Source: Paenibacillus glycanilyticus
GTDB lineage: Bacteria > Bacillota > Bacilli > Paenibacillales > Paenibacillaceae
DNA length: 64,000 nucleotides
Direction: 5' to 3'
Assembly (NCBI RefSeq): GCF_023715145.1
Contig: NZ_JAMBNP010000009.1
Location: 1 to 64,000 of the forward strand
Position numbers and translations under genes: made by a program. How positions within the stretch are numbered: the stretch's first letter is position 1; each line of letters opens with the position of its first letter. The notes beneath the pieces were generated by a model. That model was not told the DNA's origin and did not search any database. It saw nothing but the letters and a program-made list of their open reading frames with translations. Below are positions 7,936-15,591 of the stretch, piece after piece.

Positions 7936-8466
7936 TTAATTCCAATAATTATCCTCAAGATGTAAATCCTTGGCTAGTTCATTAGCGCGTACTAACGATT
8001 CATGCGTTCCCGCATCCGTCCACCAACCATTCAGGATATCAAATGTTAGTTCGTTTCTTTCGATATACGCATTATTTACATCCGTAATTTCCAATTCGCC
8101 GCGATCAGATGGCTTCAAGGTTTTTACGATATCAAACACGGTGTTGTCGAACAGATAAATCCCCGTGACGGCATAATTGCTTTTCGGATATTGAAGCTTC
8201 TCCTCAATGGATACGATTTTATCTTCTTGAACTTTATAAGTGAATGTGACGTTCATCTCTCGGCCACTCCCGAGCAGATTAACAACATCCCCTAGATCCT
8301 CTTTTCCAGTAACGATAAGAATTTCAGTGATGCCAGCTTGTTTTAATTTAAAGACCGGATAGAATATCATGGGATATTTACCGACGGGCAATAAGTGTTT
8401 ATTCGTCACTTTGGTTAGTGGAAACAATCTGGATCCCGTTCCGCCTGCGAGAATAATTCCCTTCAT
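7936..8466 (-). pseudogene. rfbA: Glucose-1-phosphate thymidylyltransferase with internal in-frame deletion
   Basis: The first 80 residues match the N-terminal half of short RmlA enzymes (MKGIILAGGTGSRLFPLTKV with the GGTGSR nucleotide-binding loop, then NKHLLPVGKYPM). From about residue 83 the sequence matches the last third (SNYAVTGIYLFD, RGELEITDVNNAYIE, GWWTDAGTHESL). The family has about 240-245 residues; only 176 are present. About 65 residues are missing between Gln80 and Glu81 (near 8226), including the GGIAQAL segment and the LGDN metal-binding loop. The frame is kept, so downstream genes can still be translated, but the enzyme is almost certainly inactive. Rhamnose synthesis would then need another rfbA elsewhere. 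A good Shine-Dalgarno (AAGGGGG) precedes the start. Confidence 0.85.
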
Positions 8467-8518
8467 TAATATCCCCCTTACCTCTCGTTCATCAATAGGA
8501 AGATGATAAGGATTTCCG

Positions 8519-9799
8519 TTATTTGGCTTCTAACTCGGCGATCGCATTCGCGATGGACGTGTACGGATCTAGGGAAGCATACTCCGCTTTCAATCTTTGA
8601 GCGTTCGCTATGAATTCCGTTTTATTAAGTACGTTAAGAACCGCCTCCCGAATTGCCGCTGGAGTCGGTGTTTGAGTTTTGAGATTGATGGCTGCACCGG
8701 TATGGGCCGTACGTGCGTTACCCTCAATCTTATCTTCGGAAATGCCAGCCAATACCATCGGCACTCCGAAGCTTAACGCCTGCTGCGTCCCGCCAAATCC
8801 ACCGTTTGTGACAAGAACATTGGTATGCGGAAGGAGGTCGACGAAAGGAATGAATTCCGCAACGCGCGCATTGGCCGGTATGTTTTTGACTTCTTCCTTG
8901 CTGCCTGTCGCAGCAATAACTAGAATCGGCAGATCAGCCAGCGCTTCTAACGTTGGCTCAATGAGATGACTGAAGTCACCGTTTGCTACTGTTCCCTGTG
9001 TTACAACGACAACTTGTTCGGCTTCTAACACTTCAGGCCACCATACCGGCAATTTAGCCTCCACAGAAGGCGGAGTAGGAAGCGCTCCGATGAAGCGGAC
9101 ACTGTCTGGCAGATCTGATCGCTTATAACTCAGCTCCTCCACAGACAGCTGAAGGTAGCGGTCCGCATATACGCAGCTATCAAGAAGGTATGGAATTTCC
9201 CCGACTGCTCCCAGATCCGTCAACACCTTCTCATAGAGCTTCTGTGCATCCCCGAATATTGTATTTCTCATTAAGCTATTAAGCTCGAGGTTTCGTGCAC
9301 GCCCCTCTTCTGAGCTGTCCGGTTCGAGTCCCATGCCAAATGGAGCGGCGTCTATGCTAGAAATCGCAAGTGGTATAACGCCTACGACAATATATCCCTT
9401 CGCACGCACACCAGGGGCACCGTGCAACGCTGGAGAGATTGCGAAGCCGAATGATTCAGCCATCACAATCGCTTGGTCATCACCATACTTCTCCAGTTCT
9501 TGTTGCAACGCCGAATGTTGGTTCGGAATAGCGCTAACGAAATAGCGCTGCAGGTCATAGTTAACCTGGGCTGGCCCTTCGAAGGCGAGTCGCTCGGGGT
9601 CCAATAATTCCTCAGGTTTCCAATCGGCTGCACCCGTAAATGAAACAAATGCGGCGCCTGTCCTTTCGACGGCTTCCTTGAAGATAGACCCTGTTATAAT
9701 AGTCACCTCATGACCGCGCCGAATAAGGTCTTTTGCTATGGACAGCATAGGAGCGACATGTCCATATACAGGCGTAATGGGAATGATAATTTTTGACAT
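8519..9799 (-). CDS. GT1-family glycosyltransferase, macrolide-type (MGT-like)
   Basis: A 426-residue GT-B glycosyltransferase of family GT1. The N-terminus (MSKIIIPITPVYGHVAPML) has the acceptor-side glycine/His motif of UGT-type enzymes, His14 being the probable catalytic base. The C-terminal domain carries the donor-binding signature around VLVTNGGFGGTQQALSFGVPMV. Such enzymes transfer a sugar from UDP- or dTDP-sugars to small hydrophobic acceptors such as macrolides and flavonoids. It starts the same-strand run that continues with dTDP-rhamnose genes after 52 bases, so dTDP-rhamnose is a plausible donor, though this is inference. An inverted repeat at 9822-9839 sits in its leader. The acceptor is unknown. 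Confidence 0.85.
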   Translation of the reverse strand: MSKIIIPITPVYGHVAPMLSIAKDLIRRGHEVTIITGSIFKEAVERTGAAFVSFTGAADWKPEELLDPERLAFEGPAQVNYDLQRYFVSAIPNQHSALQQELEKYGDDQAIVMAESFGFAISPALHGAPGVRAKGYIVVGVIPLAISSIDAAPFGMGLEPDSSEEGRARNLELNSLMRNTIFGDAQKLYEKVLTDLGAVGEIPYLLDSCVYADRYLQLSVEELSYKRSDLPDSVRFIGALPTPPSVEAKLPVWWPEVLEAEQVVVVTQGTVANGDFSHLIEPTLEALADLPILVIAATGSKEEVKNIPANARVAEFIPFVDLLPHTNVLVTNGGFGGTQQALSFGVPMVLAGISEDKIEGNARTAHTGAAINLKTQTPTPAAIREAVLNVLNKTEFIANAQRLKAEYASLDPYTSIANAIAELEAK

Positions 9800-9821
9800 A
9801 ATTAAACCTCTTTCTTTTGCA

Positions 9822-9839
9822 CTTAAACAAACGTTTAAG
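9822..9839. promoter_or_regulatory. Operator-like inverted repeat before the glycosyltransferase gene
   Basis: CTTAAAC (9822-9828), spacer AAAC, GTTTAAG (9833-9839): a perfect 7-bp dyad 23 bases before the start codon at 9799. Position and symmetry suit a repressor site of the TetR or MarR kind. No regulator gene for it is adjacent. Confidence 0.5.
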
Positions 9840-9933
9840 CGTTAATTGGAAGCCGTATTGGATATGCACTTAGAACTAAGAATCGAGTCTTTTTGAACTT
9901 TAACTTAAAGGTATGCGGAATGCGGTGAGGAGC

Positions 9934-9990
9934 TTAGACATTTTCTTCGTTGATATTCACCTGCGCAGTATTGAGATCGATCGTTCTCAT
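9934..9990 (-). CDS. Possible 18-residue small peptide upstream of the glycosyltransferase
   Basis: An ATG at 9988-9990 preceded by AGAAGGA opens a frame of 18 codons, MRTIDLNTAQVNINEENV, ending with TAA at 9934. It lies on the same strand as the glycosyltransferase, 134 bases upstream. It could be a leader peptide or the remaining N-terminus of a deleted gene. There is no family match I recognise, and short frames occur by chance, so this is a weak call. Confidence 0.25.
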   Translation of the reverse strand: MRTIDLNTAQVNINEENV

Positions 9991-10129
9991 AATACAAATT
10001 CCTTCTGCCTTTTGTCAACTTTCTAAAGAAAACTTAAAATTTTATTATTTTCCCTTTCAATTTGAAACGAATTTCTGTTATTGGAACTACTTTTACAACA
10101 TAAAATAATCCATTATTGTTACTATTAAA

Positions 10130-10167
10130 CAAAAATAAGAATGAACTTGGTTATACCAAGCCCATTC
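10130..10167 (-). terminator. Terminator-like hairpin
   Basis: GAATG..CTTGGT pairs with ACCAAG..CATTC (10139-10167) and is followed on the minus strand by a T-rich tract (TTATTTTTG). Confidence 0.55.
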
Positions 10168-10321
10168 TTCAACAAGTTACATTTCCTCTTGGATAAATCG
10201 TTAACCGACAACGGCCTTAACATGGTTTAACAAGTAGGGGAGACGAAAAGAATAGCTTACGGGATCCGAGTCCCACGGGCAGTTACGTTCGATCCCCGGC
10301 TACTGCAATCTTACGACACTA

Positions 10322-10358
10322 CAAAAAAGAGGTCGACCAGAAAGATCTGGCGACCTCC
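10322..10358 (-). terminator. Intrinsic terminator
   Basis: On the minus strand GAGGTCG.CCAG pairs with CTGG.CGACCTC (10329-10358) and is followed by TTTTTT. It lies downstream of the terminator that closes the arsenic operon. Confidence 0.7.
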
Positions 10359-10409
10359 TAATACGAACGAGCTGTTTAGCGGATTAAGCCATTTGATAAG
10401 TACCATATA

Positions 10410-10445
10410 AAAAAAGGAAATGTCCCGTTGGAACATTTCCTTTTC
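10410..10445 (-). terminator. Terminator of the arsRBCI operon
   Basis: AAAAAGGAAATGT pairs with ACATTTCCTTTTT (10411-10445) directly after the stop of the phosphatase gene. This is the end of the minus-strand arsenic operon. Confidence 0.8.
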
Positions 10446-10446
10446 A

Positions 10447-10878
10447 TTATCCAAATATCTTTTCCAAGGCTTCTTTCTGTATTGGCTTAACATCAATAAT
10501 TGAGCGAATTTGTTTTGCTTTTGAGATAGCATCCTCTACGTTTTCGGCAATGCCTAATTCCAGTAGTGTACCAGCTGCCACTGTACCCGTACGTCCTTTT
10601 CCCGCACCGCAGTGGAAAGCAACTTTCTTGCCATTTCGATAAGCATTTACTACCTCGTCTATTGCTTGCTTGAACGCAACATGCTGGTTTTCTGGTGAAT
10701 TATCACCAAGCGAGATGGGTACATACTTTGCCTTAGATTCTGTATAAGCAACACCATCTGCCTCACCGCGCAAGTCAACGATCACATCGATATTTTCGTT
10801 TTTCTCCATTGCTTCTACGTCTGCGGCTCCGCCCATAAAGATTTTACCTTCATGAAGAGAGTGATAGTTCTTTTCCAT
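10447..10878 (-). CDS. Dual-specificity / tyrosine-type protein phosphatase
   Basis: A 143-residue protein with the Cys-based phosphatase fold. The active-site loop HCGAGKGRTG (residues 89-98) gives Cys90 as nucleophile and Arg96 for phosphate binding; Asp59 in SLGDNSP is the probable general acid. It is small, like archaeal and bacterial DSP-type enzymes. It is the last gene of the arsR-arsB-arsC-arsI operon, 23 bases after arsI, and is followed by a terminator. The operon position suggests a role in arsenic response, possibly another arsenate-reducing or As(V)-ester enzyme or a signalling phosphatase, but the sequence alone does not decide this. Confidence 0.8.
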   Translation of the reverse strand: MEKNYHSLHEGKIFMGGAADVEAMEKNENIDVIVDLRGEADGVAYTESKAKYVPISLGDNSPENQHVAFKQAIDEVVNAYRNGKKVAFHCGAGKGRTGTVAAGTLLELGIAENVEDAISKAKQIRSIIDVKPIQKEALEKIFG

Positions 10879-10901
10879 GGTGTTAACACTCCGATGCTTT
10901 T

Positions 10902-11378
10902 TTATTTTTTTCTAAAGCTTGTAAATGATACTGAAACAGGTGAAGAGGGAGGAGCGCAGCAAAGCGAAAGATCACGCGTTTCACCAGCTGATTCAAATTC
11001 AGAATCTTCTTTTGTGTAGAAGATCTCCCATGCGTTTCCATCCGGATCATATACCCATACTTTATCTTGCACAGCATAACAGCAGGTTGTATTCATTTCG
11101 TCAATTAACAGCAAGCTCGACTCACGGAGTCTTTCTCCCATTGCCAACACTTCTTCCGTATCATTAACCTGAAAGCCAAGGTGGTTTAATACGCCATTCT
11201 TCTCAAAAGGACGTACGTTTAAAGAGAAATGTAAGGCCGGATTATCCAATTCAAACTTAGCGTAGTTGTCTTTGATCTTCGATGGCTCAGCTCCAAAGAA
11301 ACTCCGATAGAAGGCAATCGATTTTCCAAGATCAGAACAATTGACTGCTACATGCATTCTATTAATCGAAGCAGACAT
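10902..11378 (-). CDS. arsI: ArsI-type C-As lyase (VOC-family dioxygenase)
   Basis: A 158-residue vicinal-oxygen-chelate protein of the ArsI/CadI group. ArsI is a non-heme Fe(II) dioxygenase that removes the methyl or aryl group from trivalent organoarsenicals. The sequence shows the metal ligands expected for the family (His9 in MHVAVNC, His66 in LNHLGFQ, Glu118 in NAWEIF) and the substrate-binding vicinal pair Cys99-Cys100 in MNTTCCYAVQDK. A further Cys pair (LSLCCAPP) sits in the C-terminal tail, as in known ArsI proteins. The ATG adjoins the arsC stop with no gap, so the two are translated from one message. It broadens the operon from inorganic to methylated or aromatic arsenicals. Confidence 0.9.
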   Translation of the reverse strand: MSASINRMHVAVNCSDLGKSIAFYRSFFGAEPSKIKDNYAKFELDNPALHFSLNVRPFEKNGVLNHLGFQVNDTEEVLAMGERLRESSLLLIDEMNTTCCYAVQDKVWVYDPDGNAWEIFYTKEDSEFESAGETRDLSLCCAPPSSPVSVSFTSFRKK

Positions 11379-11804
11379 TTACTCACCATCTCTTACGAAC
11401 TGTTCAATTCGAGACTTTATGGAGTCTCTGACCGTACGGAATTGCTCCATGATTTCTTCTTCTGTGCCTGTCGCTTTGGCTGGATCATCAAAACCCCAGT
11501 GCCATTTGATAACATTAGGATTCATAATGACAGGGCAGTGCTCATCAGCATGTCCGCACAGAGTAATCACATAAGTAGCGCGATTCAAGATCTCGGGATC
11601 AATAACATCAGAGCTGTTACCGCTAATATCTACCCCTGCTTCTTTCATGACTTGAACGGCTCTAGGATTCAAACCATGTGCCTCTAGACCAGCGCTTTTT
11701 ACTTCGTACTTATCTCCACCGATTGCGTTCAAAAAGCCATCAGCGATCTGGCTGCGGCATGAATTCCCTGTGCAAAGAAAATAAACAAGTGGTTTGTTAG
11801 ACAT
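11379..11804 (-). CDS. arsC: Arsenate reductase, thioredoxin-coupled
   Basis: A 141-residue low-molecular-weight-phosphatase-fold arsenate reductase. The catalytic loop is CTGNSCRSQ with Cys11 and Arg17, and the relay cysteines are Cys83 and Cys90 (TLCGHADEHC). This three-Cys arrangement corresponds to Cys10/82/89 of the S. aureus plasmid enzyme, which uses thioredoxin to reduce arsenate to arsenite. The product is exported by ArsB encoded just upstream (37 bases). Length and motifs are complete, so the enzyme should be active. Confidence 0.96.
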   Translation of the reverse strand: MSNKPLVYFLCTGNSCRSQIADGFLNAIGGDKYEVKSAGLEAHGLNPRAVQVMKEAGVDISGNSSDVIDPEILNRATYVITLCGHADEHCPVIMNPNVIKWHWGFDDPAKATGTEEEIMEQFRTVRDSIKSRIEQFVRDGE

Positions 11805-11840
11805 TAAAAAAACTCCTTTGAATTGTCATTTTATTGATCG

Positions 11841-13133
11841 TCAGCCTACAACTTTTAGCCATAAATAAAGTCCGCATAAGGTAATAAACAAGACGGGAAC
11901 CGTTAGAATAATGCCCGTTTTAAAGTACGCTCCCCAGGAAATCTTGACGCCCTTAGTGGATAACACATGCAGCCAAAGCAAAGTAGCGAGTGAACCGATA
12001 GGGGTGATTTTGGGGCCTAAGTCAGATCCAATTACATTGGCATATACGAAAGCTTCCTGAATGATTCCCGTAGAATTCGTATTATCAATAGCAAGCGCAT
12101 TGATCATGACGGTCGGCATGTTATTCATAATCGAAGAGAGAATAGCAGCAATGAATCCGGAACCTACTGTGGCAATGAATAAGCCGTGATTACCGACCCA
12201 TTTAAATACTTCGCCAAGTTCATCCGTCAGTCCAACATTCCTAAGTCCATAAACAACGACGTACATGCCAATGGAGAAGGTGACAACTGCCCATGGCGCG
12301 CCTTTTACAAGCTTCCAGGTATGAATCTCCCGGCTCTGACGGGCAAGCAACAAGAAGATAATAGCTGCCACACCAGCGATGATTGACACCGGTACGTTGA
12401 TGAACTCACTTGTTAAATAGGCGATTAGTAGAACGGCAAGGATAATCCAGGAGATCTTAAATAACCGCATATCTTTAATCGCATCGACCGGCTTCTTCAG
12501 TTGTGCCAGGTCGTATTGTTTAGGTATGCTTTTCCGGTAGAAGAGAAAGAGCACAAGTAAGCTTGCGGCAACAGAGAAGAGAGTTGGAACAATCATGCGG
12601 CTAGCGTATTCGGCGAATCCTACACCGAAAAAGTCTGATGACACGATATTCACCAAGTTACTTACGACAAGCGGGAGGGAAGCCGTGTCGGATATAAATC
12701 CACTCGCCATAATAAAAGGAAGAATCATACGTTCATCAAACTTCAACGCCCGGACCATAGCCAGAACAATAGGCGTTAAGATAAGAGCCGCACCGTCGTT
12801 TGCGAAAAAAGCAGCAACTGCCGCACCCAGTAAAATGACGTACACGAACATTAAATGACCGTTTCCTTTGGCGGCTCTAGCCATATGAAGAGCTGCCCAT
12901 TCAAAGAAACCAATCTCATCAAGAATGAGTGATATTAGAATAACCGCAACGAACGCAAGAGTAGCGTTCCAAACGATTTGGGTTACGTCCCACACATCGT
13001 GAAAATTAACGACACCAAAGATGAGTGCGATTACAGCACCGCCACAAGCGGACCAACCGATGTTAAGCCCCTTCGGCTGCCAAATGACGAATACTAACGT
13101 AACTAAAAAAATGATTGATGCAAGTGCCAGCAT
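11841..13133 (-). CDS. arsB: Arsenite efflux permease ArsB
   Basis: An integral membrane protein of about 430 residues with roughly 11-12 hydrophobic segments, of the ArsB/ion-transporter superfamily. Typical segments are FFANDGAALILTPIVLAMVRAL and the later IMNNMPTVMINALAI half-repeat. It exports As(III) or Sb(III) from the cytoplasm, driven by proton motive force; no arsA ATPase gene is present here. I place the start at ATG 13133, preceded by AGGAGG and 14 bases after the arsR stop, and not at a longer frame reaching into arsR. It is the second gene of the operon. Confidence 0.93.
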   Translation of the reverse strand: MLALASIIFLVTLVFVIWQPKGLNIGWSACGGAVIALIFGVVNFHDVWDVTQIVWNATLAFVAVILISLILDEIGFFEWAALHMARAAKGNGHLMFVYVILLGAAVAAFFANDGAALILTPIVLAMVRALKFDERMILPFIMASGFISDTASLPLVVSNLVNIVSSDFFGVGFAEYASRMIVPTLFSVAASLLVLFLFYRKSIPKQYDLAQLKKPVDAIKDMRLFKISWIILAVLLIAYLTSEFINVPVSIIAGVAAIIFLLLARQSREIHTWKLVKGAPWAVVTFSIGMYVVVYGLRNVGLTDELGEVFKWVGNHGLFIATVGSGFIAAILSSIMNNMPTVMINALAIDNTNSTGIIQEAFVYANVIGSDLGPKITPIGSLATLLWLHVLSTKGVKISWGAYFKTGIILTVPVLFITLCGLYLWLKVVG

Positions 13134-13146
13134 AATGCCTCCTGGG

Positions 13147-13455
13147 TTACGTACAGCCTTTAACTGCATTGATTTTCTCTTGCATGGATGGAAGCTGATC
13201 AATTAGCTGTTTCAAATAATCTTTGTCATGTAAGTTCAATGAATAGTAGATCCACTGACTACGGCGCTCCTCGTTAATGAGACCACCCATTCTTAGTTTT
13301 TTTAGGTGTTGGCTAACGTTCGGTTGGGTGGTTTCTAAAATTTCAACGATATCACAGACACACATCTCTTGGTGCCGCAGAAGCGCCATTATTGTCAGTC
13401 TGGTTTTATCGGAGAGAAGCTTAAGTTCATCGGACATTTCCTCAATGGATTGCAA
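13147..13455 (-). CDS. arsR: ArsR/SmtB-family arsenic repressor
   Basis: A 102-residue winged-helix repressor. The metal-binding motif in helix 3 reads EMCVCDIVEIL (Cys32, Cys34), matching the ELCVCDL motif of As(III)-sensing ArsR proteins. The recognition helix follows (TTQPNVSQHLKKLRMGGLI). The start is TTG at 13455, with AAAGGAGG seven bases upstream. It is the promoter-proximal gene of the arsR-arsB-arsC-arsI-phosphatase operon. As(III) should release it from the dyad at 13520-13551. Confidence 0.95.
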   Translation of the reverse strand: MQSIEEMSDELKLLSDKTRLTIMALLRHQEMCVCDIVEILETTQPNVSQHLKKLRMGGLINEERRSQWIYYSLNLHDKDYLKQLIDQLPSMQEKINAVKGCT

Positions 13456-13519
13456 ATTCGTGCCTCCTTTCTGTAACTAGCTTGCTAACTACAGGGTAAT
13501 TATATACGCGATCAATTAT

Positions 13520-13551
13520 ATAAGTAAATGATTATATCATTAATCACTTAT
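13520..13551. promoter_or_regulatory. Candidate ArsR operator
   Basis: Nested dyad: ATAAGT (13520-13525) with ACTTAT (13546-13551), and an inner AATGAT-TAT-ATCATT (13527-13541). It lies 65-96 bases before the arsR start, where an operator overlapping the promoter is expected. Confidence 0.65.
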
Positions 13552-13604
13552 TTAACACTGGGTTAACAAAGATTAACGTACAGATAACAAATGAGAGGTA
13601 TAAT

Positions 13605-13634
13605 AAAAAGCTTCTGCCGTTTAGCAGAAGCTTC
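13605..13634 (-). terminator. Terminator of the cysteine-rich flavoprotein gene
   Basis: AAGCTTCTGC and GCAGAAGCTT arms around CGTTTA; on the minus strand it is followed by TTTTTATTATA. It ends the 15044-13644 transcript just before the ars operator. Confidence 0.8.
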
Positions 13635-13643
13635 TCGAATTTA

Positions 13644-15044
13644 TTAACATCCTGTATCCGTTTCACATGATGAAGACGCATTATTCGAACTGCAGCAGCC
13701 ACTACTAATCCTTGTTACAGCGATTGGCCGAATAGGTATCCTCATTGGGGTAGAAGCGCAGCAGCTGTTGCTGTTATCACTTATTTCTGTTGATCTGGAC
13801 ACTGAGCAAACACCAGTTTCCGGTAGATGAAGCTGCACTTCACGAGCTGCTTTAAAATCACCTGCTAATGCAGCAACAACACTACGTACTTGTTCGTAGC
13901 CCGTAGCCAGCAGGAACGTTGGAGCTCGACCGTAACTTTTTGATCCCACGATATAAAAGTCCTTTTCCGGCTGACGAAGTTCCGCTTCACCATGAGGGCG
14001 TACGGTGCCGCAGCTGTGAATATTGGGATCAATCAAGTCAGCAAGCTGTGGGACGGACTCCACAGCGGTATCAGCTGCGTACCGCAATTCAGTATGGAAG
14101 GAGAAATCAGGTCTTGCTCCCGTTGCTACAATAACCTCATCGATCTTAGCAATAGAGTAAGCCTTATCTAATTTAGAACCATGTAGAGATAAGGTATCTG
14201 TTTCTTGTTTAATTTGATCAATAAGAAATGGGGTGTGAACTTGCACATTGCCTTGCTGCACATATTGGTTAGCCCGAGTGCCTAGTGCTCCTCGTGCCGG
14301 TAAACCATCATTTTCTCCGCCTCCGAATGCATCCGTAACCCTTTGCTTTCTTAATACCCAGTGGATTGTGGTTTCCGGGATATTCATTTTTAACTCATTC
14401 AATAAGGTGAGTGATTGAATGGCCGAATGACCACTGCCAACAACAACGATGTTTTTCCCCGCATAACGTTCTTTATCAGCACCCAAAATATCCGGAATAC
14501 CATACTGAATGTGATCTTTATTATTCTTCTCGCCTTCAGCAGGATGACCACTTGTGCTCATCGGGTTTGGTGTGAGCCATGTTCCTGTTGCGTCAATAAC
14601 TGCTGAAGCCTCTTTACGCAATAACATACCATTGTGCTCATATTCAATTATAAAGGAAGCTAGTTCCCGGCCAGCTGTCTTCATTTTATCGAATCCTTTT
14701 CGATAGACGGCTTTAACCGTCGATTGAAGATGAATAAAGGGCTGTAATTGATTTAGGTGTGATAATGGTAAAAGGTACCTATTCACTAATTCTAACCCTG
14801 TAGGCATGTGATCTTTAGCTGGAGCTTGCCACCCGGTTTGCGTCAGGAGCTCCTTAGCGGCTGTATCTATGTTGAATTCCCAGGGGGAGAACATCCTTAC
14901 GTGCTTCCAACTAAGTACAGAGGATGCGATATGAGTGCCTCTTTCAAATAAAATAAAGGGCATATTTCTCTTTACAAGCTGTGCTGCAGCAGCTAATGCT
15001 ACTGGTCCGCCACCGATAATAGCTGTTGGTAATTGTGTCTTCAT
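13644..15044 (-). CDS. FAD/NAD(P)-dependent oxidoreductase with Cys-rich tail, ArsO-like
   Basis: A 466-residue flavoprotein. The N-terminal FAD motif is AIIGGGPVALAAAAQL, a second Rossmann motif for NAD(P)H is NIVVVGSGHSAIQSL (about residues 198-212), and EVIVATGARPDF closes the FAD domain. It resembles the flavin monooxygenase-like proteins found in ars gene islands (ArsO). The last 60 residues are unusual: seven cysteines, including two vicinal pairs (SCCAS, SGCCSS) and a C-terminal GC, in a Ser/Asn-rich tail. Such a tail could bind As(III). The operator box at 15068-15080 just upstream suggests control by the adjacent MarR protein. The exact reaction is unknown. Confidence 0.75.
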   Translation of the reverse strand: MKTQLPTAIIGGGPVALAAAAQLVKRNMPFILFERGTHIASSVLSWKHVRMFSPWEFNIDTAAKELLTQTGWQAPAKDHMPTGLELVNRYLLPLSHLNQLQPFIHLQSTVKAVYRKGFDKMKTAGRELASFIIEYEHNGMLLRKEASAVIDATGTWLTPNPMSTSGHPAEGEKNNKDHIQYGIPDILGADKERYAGKNIVVVGSGHSAIQSLTLLNELKMNIPETTIHWVLRKQRVTDAFGGGENDGLPARGALGTRANQYVQQGNVQVHTPFLIDQIKQETDTLSLHGSKLDKAYSIAKIDEVIVATGARPDFSFHTELRYAADTAVESVPQLADLIDPNIHSCGTVRPHGEAELRQPEKDFYIVGSKSYGRAPTFLLATGYEQVRSVVAALAGDFKAAREVQLHLPETGVCSVSRSTEISDNSNSCCASTPMRIPIRPIAVTRISSGCCSSNNASSSCETDTGC

Positions 15045-15067
15045 TTTACTTCCCCCTCAGATTTTAT

Positions 15068-15080
15068 TTGCAAATTGCAA
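15068..15080. promoter_or_regulatory. MarR operator box, copy 1
   Basis: TTGCAAATTGCAA, a palindrome apart from its central base, followed by GTAT. It lies 24 bases before the start of the Cys-rich flavoprotein gene and matches the box at 15592-15604. Confidence 0.65.
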
Positions 15081-15105
15081 GTATATGATAAAAGGTATAC
15101 CTCCA

Positions 15106-15555
15106 TTATTTTGGAGGCACACAACATGCTGCTGATTTTGTCATAGCATCATTAAACAATTGAATAGAGCGAAGTACCGTTTCTCGTTCAAATTCACTCA
15201 TGGTCGAAAGGACACTATTCAGTTGAGTGTTTACGGTAAGGTTAATCGCATTCTCAACCGTTAATCCTTCCGGTGTTAGAGATAATATATTGATTCGTTG
15301 ATCAGAAGGGTGAGGCGTTTTCTTTACGAATCCCTTATCTGTTAGTGTTTTAACCTGTCTGCTAAACGTGGTGATGTCTATCCCGAGTGCTCCTGCAATA
15401 TCCTGCATAGAGGGATTATGCTGACGATTTATCTCATATAGGATATGACTTTGTACAAGTGATACCTCTTGGCCGCAACAAGAATCACAGCATTGTTCGC
15501 TTAACAAACCAAAATTTCTGGACAAGATCTGAAACATATTCCTCACATTTTCCAT
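15106..15555 (-). CDS. MarR-family regulator with three vicinal Cys pairs
   Basis: A 149-residue winged-helix MarR protein (MQDIAGALGIDITTFSRQVKTLTDKG is the helix-turn-helix region, then the wing with HPSDQRINI). It carries CCDSCC at residues 22-27 and a third pair, CC, at 144-145 of the C-terminus. Vicinal dithiols bind As(III) strongly, so the protein is a candidate arsenic-sensing MarR, which is unlike ordinary ArsR sensors. I chose ATG 15555, eight bases after AGGAGG; ATG 15561 is too close. The gene is divergent from the flavoprotein-arsN1 pair and shares one operator with it. Confidence 0.8.
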   Translation of the reverse strand: MENVRNMFQILSRNFGLLSEQCCDSCCGQEVSLVQSHILYEINRQHNPSMQDIAGALGIDITTFSRQVKTLTDKGFVKKTPHPSDQRINILSLTPEGLTVENAINLTVNTQLNSVLSTMSEFERETVLRSIQLFNDAMTKSAACCVPPK

Positions 15556-15591
15556 TTGCATGACCTCCTGAGACAGTTATAACATTTATAT

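Larger units (their letters stand above)
9991..10446. other. Intergenic region with three minus-strand terminators
   Basis: About 450 bases without a supported gene between the small peptide frame and the arsenic island. Three terminator-like hairpins, all oriented for minus-strand transcripts, are listed separately. The sequence between them shows no recognisable coding remnant. Confidence 0.5.

Noticed and set aside
10246..10320. tRNA-like 3' end (GTTCGATCCCCGGCTACTGCA-like segment)
   Set aside because: The T-loop-like GTTCGATCCC has no matching T-stem 5' strand, no anticodon arm and no acceptor pairing upstream.
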